A stretch of DNA of 64,000 nt from Hathewaya limosa (GTDB lineage: Bacteria > Bacillota > Clostridia > Clostridiales > Clostridiaceae). Location of the stretch: the NCBI RefSeq assembly GCF_030815255.1, contig NZ_JAUSWN010000015.1, forward strand, positions 1 to 64,000, given 5' to 3'. This document shows positions 53,662 to 61,474 of this stretch, piece after piece. The notes under the pieces were generated by a model. That model saw nothing but the letters and a program-made list of their open reading frames with translations, was not told the origin of the DNA and searched no databases. Each line of letters begins with the position of its first letter. Positions within the stretch are counted from its first letter, which is position 1. Both the position numbers and the translations under genes were made by a program.

Positions 53662-55752
53662 ATGAGAAGGGAATATATAAATTTTTATGGAGGAATACCT
53701 CTTAATATAAGCTTAATAAATTTTAGAGAATATCCATTTCATTGGCATGATTGTATGGAAATTTTATATGTACTAAAAGGGGAAATTTTTGTTACCATAG
53801 ATACGGAAAGTTTTACTTTAAAATCCGGAGAAGTAGAGATAATCAATATAGATGAAGCGCATAGTATTAATTCTAAGGAAGATAACTTAGTTCTTCTTTT
53901 TAATATAGATACTAAGTTTTTAAAAAATTATTATGAAGATATTGATAATGTTTTTTTCTACACGGATAATGAGTCACAAGAAAAAGAAGAAAAATATGAT
54001 GTATTAAAAAGATACTTAGCTAATATATTTTATGAAGTTATAAAATCTGAGGAAGAATATGAAATTGAAGTACAAAGTAATCTAATATCTATTTTATTTC
54101 ACCTTGTAAATGAATTTCATTATTTAACTATGGAGGATAATGATTTAAAAGAAAAAGAATTACAAATGGAGAGATATCATAGGATAACTAAATATATTTA
54201 TAATAATTATATGAATAAAATTAGCTTAAAGGATATTGCAGATAAGGAGTTTCTAAGTTTACATTATCTATCTCATGAACTTAAAAATAAATTTGGATAT
54301 GGATTTCAAGAGATTTTAAATTTAACAAGAATAGAGGAATCTATAAAATTATTATTGGATACAAATAAAAGCATATCTGACATAGCACTAGAATGTGGCT
54401 TTTCTCATGCAAGATACTTTAATAAGCATTTTAAGTATTATTATAATTGTTCACCAACGCAATTTAGAAAAAAATATAAATTTGATGAAAAAGAACTAGA
54501 AAAGCTAAAAATTTATTCTATTCAAGACTTAGAAGAGGCTATACCTTATTTAATTTCCTATATAGAAGATTATGAAGAAGAAAATATAAATTATGATGAA
54601 ATACAAGCTATTAACATAGACTTGGAACAGCAAGTAGATTTTGATGAAAAAAATAAATTAAATTATGGAGCTTTTAATTATATAGAAATAGGTAAAATAC
54701 ATAATGTATTTAATAAAGATATATTAAATACATTAAAGAAAGTCCAAAACAAATTAAACTTTAAATATGGAATATTAAATGATGTTTTTTCATTATTTAA
54801 TAGCATAGAAGATATCTATAATTTTTCAAACTTTTTATATGAAAGTATTAAAGTTTTAAAAGAATTAAACATTTGTCCTATTATTGAATTTACTTTTAAA
54901 GATATGCAGAAAAAATGTTTTTTAGAAATATTACAAGGTGTTATTACCTATCTCAAACAAAACTATGGTGAAGATTTTAAATTTGGTTTTAAATTACCTT
55001 TTAATTTAGAAGAAGGAATAAAAAATAAAATAGTAAATGCAATTAAAGAACTAGATGATAATATAATAATTTTAATCAAAGATATAAAAGGTATTGGAAA
55101 GGGGCTAGAAAAAGAAACTAATTTTATGGCTGCCTATCTTTTACACAAATTTATAGAAAAAGGACAAAATAATATTATTATGAAGGCTGTAGATGAAGAT
55201 TATCCTTTGATCATAGAGAATAAAAAGAATTTTATATTCCAAGGGGAAAAGGGATTGACCTATTCTAATGGTTTAAGAAAACCTTCGTATTTCGCATATT
55301 CTTTTTTTAGTCAATTAGGAGATATAATTTTAGACAAGGGCAAAGGATATATAGTTACTAAAAAACAAGATGATATTGAAATACTTTTATACAATTACAT
55401 GAGTCCTAAGGAATTAAGTAAGATAAGCAATAAAAACTATAAAAATTTAATGGATTTTGTTAATGACGCTTATAGTATGGATATCTGGAAAGAAACTACT
55501 ATAAACGTACTAAATTTAGATAATAATTATAAGTTAATTAGATACGAACTTACAAAAGAGCAAAATTGTCCATATGATAATTGGAATAGTTTGGCTAAAC
55601 CTCAATTATTAACTTCTGAAGAAATAGATTTAATAAAAAATATTAATCATCCTAAGGTAAACTTTGAATTTGTAGAGGAAAGCAGTATATATTCTATAAA
55701 GTCAAGCTTAGAGCCTTTTGCAATAGAACTTATAAAACTCATAAAACTTTAA
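53662..55752 (+). CDS. AraC family regulator with C-terminal GH39-like domain
   Basis: The 696-residue protein has an N-terminal cupin (about 1-105; PFHWHDCMEILYVLKGE, SGEVEIINIDEAHSI), a double AraC HTH (about 175-273; ISLKDIADKEFLSLHYLSHEL (core KDIADKEFLSLHYLS), SDIALECGFSHARYFNKHFK, CSPTQFRKKY), and a large C-terminal region (about 300-696) resembling degenerate xylosidase/GH39 domains fused to some AraC regulators, ending LEPFAIELIKL. Catalytic glutamates of GH39 were not identified, so this is probably a ligand-sensing module. No sugar operon is beside it. Confidence 0.82.
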   Translation: MRREYINFYGGIPLNISLINFREYPFHWHDCMEILYVLKGEIFVTIDTESFTLKSGEVEIINIDEAHSINSKEDNLVLLFNIDTKFLKNYYEDIDNVFFYTDNESQEKEEKYDVLKRYLANIFYEVIKSEEEYEIEVQSNLISILFHLVNEFHYLTMEDNDLKEKELQMERYHRITKYIYNNYMNKISLKDIADKEFLSLHYLSHELKNKFGYGFQEILNLTRIEESIKLLLDTNKSISDIALECGFSHARYFNKHFKYYYNCSPTQFRKKYKFDEKELEKLKIYSIQDLEEAIPYLISYIEDYEEENINYDEIQAINIDLEQQVDFDEKNKLNYGAFNYIEIGKIHNVFNKDILNTLKKVQNKLNFKYGILNDVFSLFNSIEDIYNFSNFLYESIKVLKELNICPIIEFTFKDMQKKCFLEILQGVITYLKQNYGEDFKFGFKLPFNLEEGIKNKIVNAIKELDDNIIILIKDIKGIGKGLEKETNFMAAYLLHKFIEKGQNNIIMKAVDEDYPLIIENKKNFIFQGEKGLTYSNGLRKPSYFAYSFFSQLGDIILDKGKGYIVTKKQDDIEILLYNYMSPKELSKISNKNYKNLMDFVNDAYSMDIWKETTINVLNLDNNYKLIRYELTKEQNCPYDNWNSLAKPQLLTSEEIDLIKNINHPKVNFEFVEESSIYSIKSSLEPFAIELIKLIKL

Positions 55753-55756
55753 TTTT

Positions 55757-55788
55757 AAAACGTCTTTATTAACTTAAAGGCGTTTTTT
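55757..55788 (+). terminator. Rho-independent terminator of the AraC gene
   Basis: AAAACGTCTTTA / TAAAGGCGTTTT (12 bp, one G-U), loop TTAACT, T-run. Confidence 0.85.
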
Positions 55789-55856
55789 GTTTTATATGCA
55801 ATAATGTAAATTTTAAGAATAGCAAAGTTGTACATATAAGTCAGCAATGTTATAGG

Positions 55857-55885
55857 TTAAGAATATACAAAAAAAGTAATATAAT
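55857..55885 (+). promoter_or_regulatory. Promoter of the MATE exporter
   Basis: TTAAGA (55857-55862), 17-nt spacer, TATAAT (55880-55885). The transcript would begin near 55892 and include the small ORF at 55920 before the MATE start. Confidence 0.5.
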
Positions 55886-55919
55886 AATATTAAGATGAAA
55901 AACGGAAGGGGATAGATAA

Positions 55920-56003
55920 ATGACAAAAATCTTTTTTGAAAGTGGAAAGGACATTGATTATTTGAAAAGGTGGTATTTATGCAAACTGAGAATATTAATT
56001 TAG
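55920..56003 (+). CDS. Possible 27-codon upstream ORF overlapping the MATE start
   Basis: ATG 55920 follows GAAGGGGAT at good spacing and encodes MTKIFFESGKDIDYLKRWYL plus seven residues. It ends 25 nt inside the MATE gene in another frame, so ribosomes finishing it pass the MATE SD and start. It may couple or regulate MATE translation, or be chance. Evidence is the SD, its position as first ORF after the promoter, and the overlap. Confidence 0.35.
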   Translation: MTKIFFESGKDIDYLKRWYLCKLRILI

Positions 56004-57388
56004 GGACGGAAAAGGTAAATAAGTTATTATTTAAACTTTCAGTTCCAGCTACAATTTCATTAATGGTAGCACAATTATACAACGTTATTGATACAATTTT
56101 TTTAGGTAAAGCTATTGGAACTACAGGAATCGGCGCCTTGGCAATAGCTTTTCCTATACAAACATTATTTTTAGCCATATCTGCTATGGTTGCATCGGGA
56201 TCTTCATCTATAGCGGCTAGAAGTTTTGGAGCTCAAGATATTGAAAAAGGTAAAAAAGCGGCTGGTAATGGGATTATATTATGTTTATTAATTAGTTTTA
56301 TAATGGTAGTTTTCACTTACATTTTTCTTGATCCTATATTGATATTTTTTGGAAGTAGTAAGGAGTTATTACCTTATGCTAAAGAATATGTAAGTATTGT
56401 ACTTTTAGGTGGAGTTTTGAATACCTTTGTAATAGTTCTTCCTGAATTAATTATAGCATCAGGTAATTCTAAGGTATCCATGAAAGCTACTATTATAGGA
56501 GCTATTACTAATGTTATATTAGATTATGTTTTTGTGATTTTACTTCATAAAGGAGTGACTGGAGCCGCTATTGCTACGGTTATTGGACAAATATTTTCTT
56601 CTATTTATGTAATAAAACATTTTACAGGAAAACAATCTATATATAAATTGAAGTTAAGACATTTAAATTTTGATTTTAGTCTGATCAAAGAAATAGTTTA
56701 TATTGGAATTGCTGCCTTAGTTATTGATGCTTCAGATGCATTAATGTCTATAGTTTTAAATAGAGTAGCAGGAGATCTTCAAGGATCTCTTGGAATAACT
56801 ATAGCGGGAATAATAACAAAAATAACTTTATTTATGGATATTCCCGTTATAGGGATTACTACAGGAATGCAACCCATAGTATCTTATAATTTTGGTGCAT
56901 TAAGATTTAATAGATTAAAAAATGTGCTAATATGTGCTATAAAAACTATAATAGCTTTTTCAACGATATTTTGGATAGGACAATTAGCTTTTTCAAGAAA
57001 TATTATAAGTTTATTTATAAATGATAGTACTGTATATAAAAGTGCTATTACAGCTTTAAGAATCACTATAATTTTATTTCCATTAGGTGGAATATACTTT
57101 ATATCCACGTATTTTTATCAATCTTTAGGACAAGGAAAGTTAGCACTATTTTTCTCATTATTTAAACAAATAGGAGTATTTATTCCATTAGTATATATAT
57201 TATGTTATGGAACTAAACTTTCTATATATGGATTATGGCTTGCATTTCCTATAAGTCAATTGATAGCATGTATTGTTTCTGCAATATGCTTAAGAAAAAC
57301 TATACACAAACTAAATATAGTTAGCAGAAAAAATATAAAAAAATCTTTTCAATATGTTCATGTCTTTGAAGGACATAGAAAAGAATAA
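55979..57388 (+). CDS. MATE family efflux transporter
   Basis: A 469-residue, 12-helix cation-coupled multidrug exporter with two MatE repeats: KLSVPATISLMVAQLYNVID-type start (FKLSVPATISLMVAQLYNVI), GKAIGTTGIGALAIAFPIQT, VASGSSSIAARSFGAQDIEKG (core SGSSSIAARSFGAQD), and in the second half GITTGMQPIVSYNFGA. Start ATG 55979 is after AAAAGGTGG; a GTG 9 nt upstream overlaps that SD. Substrate is unknown. No MarR-type regulator is adjacent; a short upstream ORF may control it. Confidence 0.93.
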   Translation: MQTENINLGTEKVNKLLFKLSVPATISLMVAQLYNVIDTIFLGKAIGTTGIGALAIAFPIQTLFLAISAMVASGSSSIAARSFGAQDIEKGKKAAGNGIILCLLISFIMVVFTYIFLDPILIFFGSSKELLPYAKEYVSIVLLGGVLNTFVIVLPELIIASGNSKVSMKATIIGAITNVILDYVFVILLHKGVTGAAIATVIGQIFSSIYVIKHFTGKQSIYKLKLRHLNFDFSLIKEIVYIGIAALVIDASDALMSIVLNRVAGDLQGSLGITIAGIITKITLFMDIPVIGITTGMQPIVSYNFGALRFNRLKNVLICAIKTIIAFSTIFWIGQLAFSRNIISLFINDSTVYKSAITALRITIILFPLGGIYFISTYFYQSLGQGKLALFFSLFKQIGVFIPLVYILCYGTKLSIYGLWLAFPISQLIACIVSAICLRKTIHKLNIVSRKNIKKSFQYVHVFEGHRKE

Positions 57389-57392
57389 TTTT

Positions 57393-57430
57393 AAAAGACT
57401 ATGCAAGAAATATAGCATAGTCTTTTATTA
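57393..57430. terminator. Terminator between MATE and the staygreen gene
   Basis: AAAAGACTATGC (57393-57404) / GCATAGTCTTTT (57415-57426), 10-nt loop. T-rich on the plus side and A-rich before the stem, so it can serve both convergent genes. Confidence 0.85.
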
Positions 57431-57436
57431 TAAAAT

Positions 57437-57895
57437 CTAGTGACATTTTATAAAATCATAAAAATGACCTGAGAATTCAATTCTGTTAAGATCTTCTCTA
57501 GTAGAATGGAAATATACATATATAGGAGAGCTATTTAAATAAGGATAAGTTATAAACAATTCCTTATCAGCATAGGCTAAACCTTTTATTGCAAGAGGTA
57601 ATTCCTCTCTGAAAATTTTATTCCTTTTTTCTGCACTATTCTTAAGATTTTCGTTATCAACTAAAACATATACACAAAATATATATTGATCATTTATATG
57701 AGCCCATTTAGCTAGAACCTCATCTCTTTGTTTTAGGTCTATGTTTTGAGTTGCAAAGTTACTTCCAATAGTTATAAATAAATCTCCGGTTTTATCAGAA
57801 TGAGTTAAGGTGTATCTTCTGGGAATAATAGGGCAGATGTCTTTAGTACCTTTTTCATAAAATATATTTACTTTATCTTTATTAAATTTATACAT
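57437..57895 (-). CDS. Staygreen family protein
   Basis: The 152-residue protein has the family core PRRYTLTHSDKTGDLFITIG, then RDEVLAKWAHIND, YVLVDNENLKNSAEKRNKIF and REELPLAIKGLAYAD, ending in the FHSTREDLNRIEFSGHF region. Plant staygreen (SGR) removes magnesium from chlorophyll a; bacterial homologues have been shown to possess Mg-dechelating activity, although their hosts do not make chlorophyll. The natural substrate here is unknown. AGGAGG precedes the ATG at 57895. It stands alone on the minus strand. Confidence 0.88.
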   Translation of the reverse strand: MYKFNKDKVNIFYEKGTKDICPIIPRRYTLTHSDKTGDLFITIGSNFATQNIDLKQRDEVLAKWAHINDQYIFCVYVLVDNENLKNSAEKRNKIFREELPLAIKGLAYADKELFITYPYLNSSPIYVYFHSTREDLNRIEFSGHFYDFIKCH

Positions 57896-58227
57896 AAATA
57901 TTCCTCCTAGTATTAAATTCCTATAATATGACTATATACAGTATATTTGAAACATTTAAAAAAGTTACCAAACAATTTACGTAAAAAATATAACTTTTTT
58001 AAAAAAAATTTGAGGATTTTGTTGAAAGAATTCCTATTATAATTTACAATGTATATGTATAGTTTTTTATCGGTTTAATTAAATGCATCTAATTAATTTA
58101 ATTAAGATATTAATGCTGTATGCAAAGTTTAATTTAATATATAGTTTTATTATTTAACTAAGTTAGGTAAAATGTATACAAGTTGTGAGTTTTCTTGCTA
58201 AATAAGATTAGAAAAGAGTGATTTTTA
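57896..58227 (+). promoter_or_regulatory. Divergent region between staygreen gene and 58228
   Basis: This 332-nt gap separates two divergent genes. For the plus strand, TTGAAA (58022-58027), 17-nt spacer and TACAAT (58045-58050) make a promoter with a leader of about 170 nt. I saw no clear promoter for the minus gene and no other gene. A short palindromic run ATATACAGTATAT lies near 57935. Confidence 0.5.
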
Positions 58228-59151
58228 ATGAATAATGAAAATAATGATAATAATATAAAGGAAAAAAAATATTTTCAAGAACATAATACAAATGTAGAGA
58301 ATAGTAATGAAAAAAAGCTTAATAAAAAAGAAGAAAAAATAAAAGGTGCAGGGGAAGATATTGTAAAGCACATTAGTAAGTTAAAAGAAGATGGAATATT
58401 TGGCGGAAAGTCTAAATATGTTCAAAAGATGAAAAATGATCATGAAGTTCAAAAATGCATAAAAGAAATGCAACAAATGGAAGAAAATTATGACAAAAAA
58501 AATAATATGATTATGGGTGGAGCAATTGGTATTGTTGCTTTGGTAGTAGTATTTGTAGGAATAAAAATGATTAACACTCCTGCTGATAAACTAACAGGAA
58601 AAAATACTGAATCTGTTAAAGTAGAACAAAAAGTAGAGCCAAATAATAAGCCAACTACCCCACAAGTAAACCCACAAACTCAGCAACCAGTAGGAGCAAT
58701 AAATAATGCTGTTTATACTAATGTTTTAGGTGACGAAAATAGAAAGAAAGCGTTGGAAGAATCTGTAAGAATAAATGAAAATGAAACAACTGGATTGGCA
58801 GCTATATATATATCAGAACTTTTGAGACAAAGTGGAGTTCAGGTTCCTAGAGAGGTTAAGAATACAAAAGATTTAGTTTCGTCTTTACAAAATTTAGGAT
58901 GGCAAAAAATCACAGATCCAAAACAATTACAAAAAGGTGATGTTTGTTTTACTACGGATATGACTAATATGGAAGGATATCCATCACATGTTTATATATT
59001 TATGGGATGGGCTAAAGAAGGTAGTACTGATTATGCATTAGTTTGTGATAACTTATTTGCTCAAAATAATAATCAACCAATACATAAAAGAAATATAGAT
59101 TTTGAAACTGAAGATGCACAAAAAATGAATTTCTTTATGAGAAAACAATAA
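58228..59151 (+). CDS. Membrane-anchored protein with NlpC/P60-like domain lacking the usual Cys
   Basis: The 307-residue protein has a charged, Asn/Lys/Glu-rich cytoplasmic part (1-92), one membrane helix (about 94-113), a Pro/Gln/Asn linker (about 120-160) and an extracellular domain (about 165-307). That domain resembles NlpC/P60 cysteine peptidases: SELLRQSGVQVPREVKNT, LQKGDVCFTTD, and PSHVYIFMGW with His254, DN at 274-275. The segment where the catalytic Cys should sit reads TTGLAAIYISELL. So it may be a non-catalytic wall-binding form. The assignment is by pattern and not certain. Confidence 0.6.
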   Translation: MNNENNDNNIKEKKYFQEHNTNVENSNEKKLNKKEEKIKGAGEDIVKHISKLKEDGIFGGKSKYVQKMKNDHEVQKCIKEMQQMEENYDKKNNMIMGGAIGIVALVVVFVGIKMINTPADKLTGKNTESVKVEQKVEPNNKPTTPQVNPQTQQPVGAINNAVYTNVLGDENRKKALEESVRINENETTGLAAIYISELLRQSGVQVPREVKNTKDLVSSLQNLGWQKITDPKQLQKGDVCFTTDMTNMEGYPSHVYIFMGWAKEGSTDYALVCDNLFAQNNNQPIHKRNIDFETEDAQKMNFFMRKQ

Positions 59152-59176
59152 TAAAAACAATATAATAATTACATAG

Positions 59177-59213
59177 AAATAACCTACAATAAATTATATT
59201 GTAGGTTATTTTT
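59177..59213 (+). terminator. Rho-independent terminator after 58228-59151
   Basis: AAATAACCTACAATA (59177-59191) / TATTGTAGGTTATTT (59197-59211), 5-nt loop, T-tail. Confidence 0.92.
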
Positions 59214-59295
59214 GTTATATGATTTAAGTATCTTAACAAAAAAGGTGTTTAAAAATTATTTTATATATGATTGAAAAGCCTTGAAATAAGGCTAC

Positions 59296-59324
59296 TTGAT
59301 AAAGAATATAAAGTATAGTAATAT
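59296..59324 (+). promoter_or_regulatory. Promoter before the TIM-barrel gene
   Basis: TTGATA (59296-59301), 17-nt spacer, TAATAT (59319-59324). A small AGCCTT/AAGGCT hairpin lies just upstream, near 59277-59292. Confidence 0.45.
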
Positions 59325-59392
59325 TAATTAAAACAAATAGATTTAAAAATAAAAAATAAAAATTTATTATTGTGTTTTGGAAAGGAAATTAA

Positions 59393-60382
59393 ATGGAAAG
59401 GTTAATTAATACATCAAATTATCCATTGGATCTAGACAGATTTGGTGCAACTTCCAAAGAAGTAGAAAAGTTTTTAAAAAAATTAAATCTAACGGGTGTA
59501 GAACTAATTCAATGTGGAGAATTAGATGAAAAAAGATTAAATGGAGAAATTATAAAAGGGGTTCACTTAAGGTATTATCCAATTTGGTTGGATTTTTATA
59601 AGGGTAATATAAAGGAATTAGAAAAACAATTTGGAACTATGGATACAGTAAAGCAATTTTATGGAGGTACCATAGAAGATATTATAGAAACTTATAGAAA
59701 TGAGTTAAAACTTGCCAAAAGTGTCGGTGCTAAGTATGTTGTTTTTCATGTAACTCATGTTGCTTTAGAACATTGTTTTACTTATAAATTTCCATATAGT
59801 AACGAGGAAATTATAAATGCCTCTATAGAATTTTTAAATGAGGTGTTAAAAGGTTTTGAAGGTGATTTTTATCTTCTCTTTGAAAATCTTTGGTGGCCGG
59901 GATTAAATTTTTTAGATAAAAAATTAGCAGAAAAACTTTTATCAAAGGTAAATTATAGTAAATGTGGTTTTATGTTGGATACAGCTCATTTGATAAATAC
60001 AAATATTAATCTAAATACTGAAGAAGAAGGTATAGATTATGTTAAAAAGAAAATAATGGAGCTTGGAACCTTAAAAAATCATATAAAAGGTATACACTTA
60101 AATTGTTCTATATCAGGTCCTTACGTAAGAAAAAAATTAAAAGAAAAAATTACATATAAAAATCCTCATAGTAGTGAAGAATTTTTTGAAAATTTCAAGC
60201 TTGCATATGATCATATTTTTAATATAGATCAGCATAAACCTTTTACTCATACTAAAGTTAGCCAGATAGTTGAACTTGTTAGTCCAGAATTCTTAGTATA
60301 TGAGTTTGCTGCAAATACTAAAGAAATATTAAAAGAATATATCTTAACTCAACATAAGGCTCTGGGTATCTCAAATTTATAA
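59393..60382 (+). CDS. Sugar phosphate isomerase/epimerase-like TIM-barrel protein
   Basis: The 329-residue protein fits the xylose-isomerase-like/AP-endonuclease-2 barrel: RLINTSNYPLDLDRFGATSK start, YVVFHVTHVALEH, FENLWWPGL (Glu ligand), MLDTAHLINTN (Asp/His), HIKGIHLNCS (His) and LVYEFAA (Glu). These would bind a divalent metal. The substrate is unknown, and no sugar gene neighbours it. ATG 59393 is behind GGAAAGGA. The downstream gap to the recombinase is 42 nt, so they may be co-transcribed. Confidence 0.78.
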   Translation: MERLINTSNYPLDLDRFGATSKEVEKFLKKLNLTGVELIQCGELDEKRLNGEIIKGVHLRYYPIWLDFYKGNIKELEKQFGTMDTVKQFYGGTIEDIIETYRNELKLAKSVGAKYVVFHVTHVALEHCFTYKFPYSNEEIINASIEFLNEVLKGFEGDFYLLFENLWWPGLNFLDKKLAEKLLSKVNYSKCGFMLDTAHLINTNINLNTEEEGIDYVKKKIMELGTLKNHIKGIHLNCSISGPYVRKKLKEKITYKNPHSSEEFFENFKLAYDHIFNIDQHKPFTHTKVSQIVELVSPEFLVYEFAANTKEILKEYILTQHKALGISNL

Positions 60383-60424
60383 AAATTAAAAATTGAATTA
60401 AGAAAGAGGGTAAATCATATATAA

Positions 60425-61399
60425 ATGGATATAGTAAGTGTAAATGAGGAGAAAATAAGTATTTTAAAGGAAAAACCTCATTTTATAGAATATTTTTTAA
60501 AGATTAAAGCTTTGAAAAGTAAAAATACATCTAAAAGTTATGAAAGAGATATAAAAGATTTTTTTGGAGTAGAAAATATAAAAAGTATATCCATAGACCA
60601 AGTTAGGTGTGTAAATTTTCTTCATGCAGAACAATATATTTTAGAACTAAAAAACAAGGGGTATGCTTCTGCTACAATTAATCGAAAGGTTTCATCTCTA
60701 AGTGCATTATATAGGTGGTTACTTAAATATAGAGATAATGTTAGAGATATACAAATAATTAAATACAATCCTTTTGCAGAATTAGGGGATGAAAAACCAA
60801 CTGTAGTTAATAAGGAAACTGAATTTTTAACTAAAGAAGAGTGTGTTAAGTTATTAGAAAGTATCGATATCGATACTTTAATTGGACTTAGGGATAAATG
60901 TATATTATCTTTAGCTCTAACTACAGCATTAAGAAAATCAGAGATTATAAACATACAATTAAAAGATATAAAAAAATATGCAGATTTTGATGTAATAGAG
61001 GTTAGAAGAAAGGGTGGAAAAAAAGATTTAGTTAAATTGCAAGATGGAGTTAAAGAATTAATTTTAACATATCTTGAAAAGACACAGAGAAATTTAAAAA
61101 CAAATAGTGAAGAATATTTGTTTATGGGACATTCTACTAATGGATTAAATGGTAAAAAATTAAATCGTAATACTTTAAATTTAATTATAGATAGAACAAG
61201 AAAAAAAGCAGGTATAGATAAAAAACTACAAGTCCACTCTACAAGACATACAGCTATAACATTAGTAATCCAATCAGGGGCTACACTAGAAAAAGTTAGA
61301 GATTTTGCAGCACATGCTAATATATCTACTACAAATAGATATATACATTCAATAGATAAACTTAAAAATAATCCAGGGGATTTAATAGACATATTATAA
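60425..61399 (+). CDS. Tyrosine recombinase (XerC/XerD-like integrase family)
   Basis: The 324-residue protein has an N-terminal SAM-like core-binding domain (about 15-120) and a C-terminal catalytic domain with Arg170 (TALRKSE), Lys in VRRKGGKKD, His271-x-x-Arg274 (HSTRHT), His297 (AHANIS) and the nucleophile Tyr306 (RYIHS). It is complete. XerC/XerD, a phage or a transposon integrase are all possible; no attachment sites, excisionase or phage genes were found beside it. AAAGAGGG lies 12-15 nt before the ATG. Confidence 0.88.
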   Translation: MDIVSVNEEKISILKEKPHFIEYFLKIKALKSKNTSKSYERDIKDFFGVENIKSISIDQVRCVNFLHAEQYILELKNKGYASATINRKVSSLSALYRWLLKYRDNVRDIQIIKYNPFAELGDEKPTVVNKETEFLTKEECVKLLESIDIDTLIGLRDKCILSLALTTALRKSEIINIQLKDIKKYADFDVIEVRRKGGKKDLVKLQDGVKELILTYLEKTQRNLKTNSEEYLFMGHSTNGLNGKKLNRNTLNLIIDRTRKKAGIDKKLQVHSTRHTAITLVIQSGATLEKVRDFAAHANISTTNRYIHSIDKLKNNPGDLIDIL

Positions 61400-61401
61400 A
61401 G

Positions 61402-61474
61402 AAGGAGGCGCTACTTTTAGTAATTAATAAATACAGAAGATGTAGTTTAGTACTTTTATAGTAGCAAAATAAAG
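61402..61474 (+). promoter_or_regulatory. Orphan Shine-Dalgarno and hairpin before the ABC-F gene
   Basis: A strong SD AAGGAGG (61402-61408) has no start codon within range. GCTACT (61410-61415) can pair with AGTAGC (61460-61465), and AGTA (61419-61422) with TACT (61451-61454). Folding would bring the SD to about 10 nt from ATG 61475, which itself has no nearby SD. Inference from base pairing. Confidence 0.45.

Noticed and set aside
60622..61392. Minus-strand 256-residue ORF
   Set aside because: It is the antisense shadow of the tyrosine recombinase, whose frame carries the full catalytic set; the minus translation has no recognisable motifs.
61402..61445. Leader peptide starting after the orphan SD
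   Set aside because: No ATG, GTG or TTG follows within range; the first ATG (61440) is followed at once by a stop codon.
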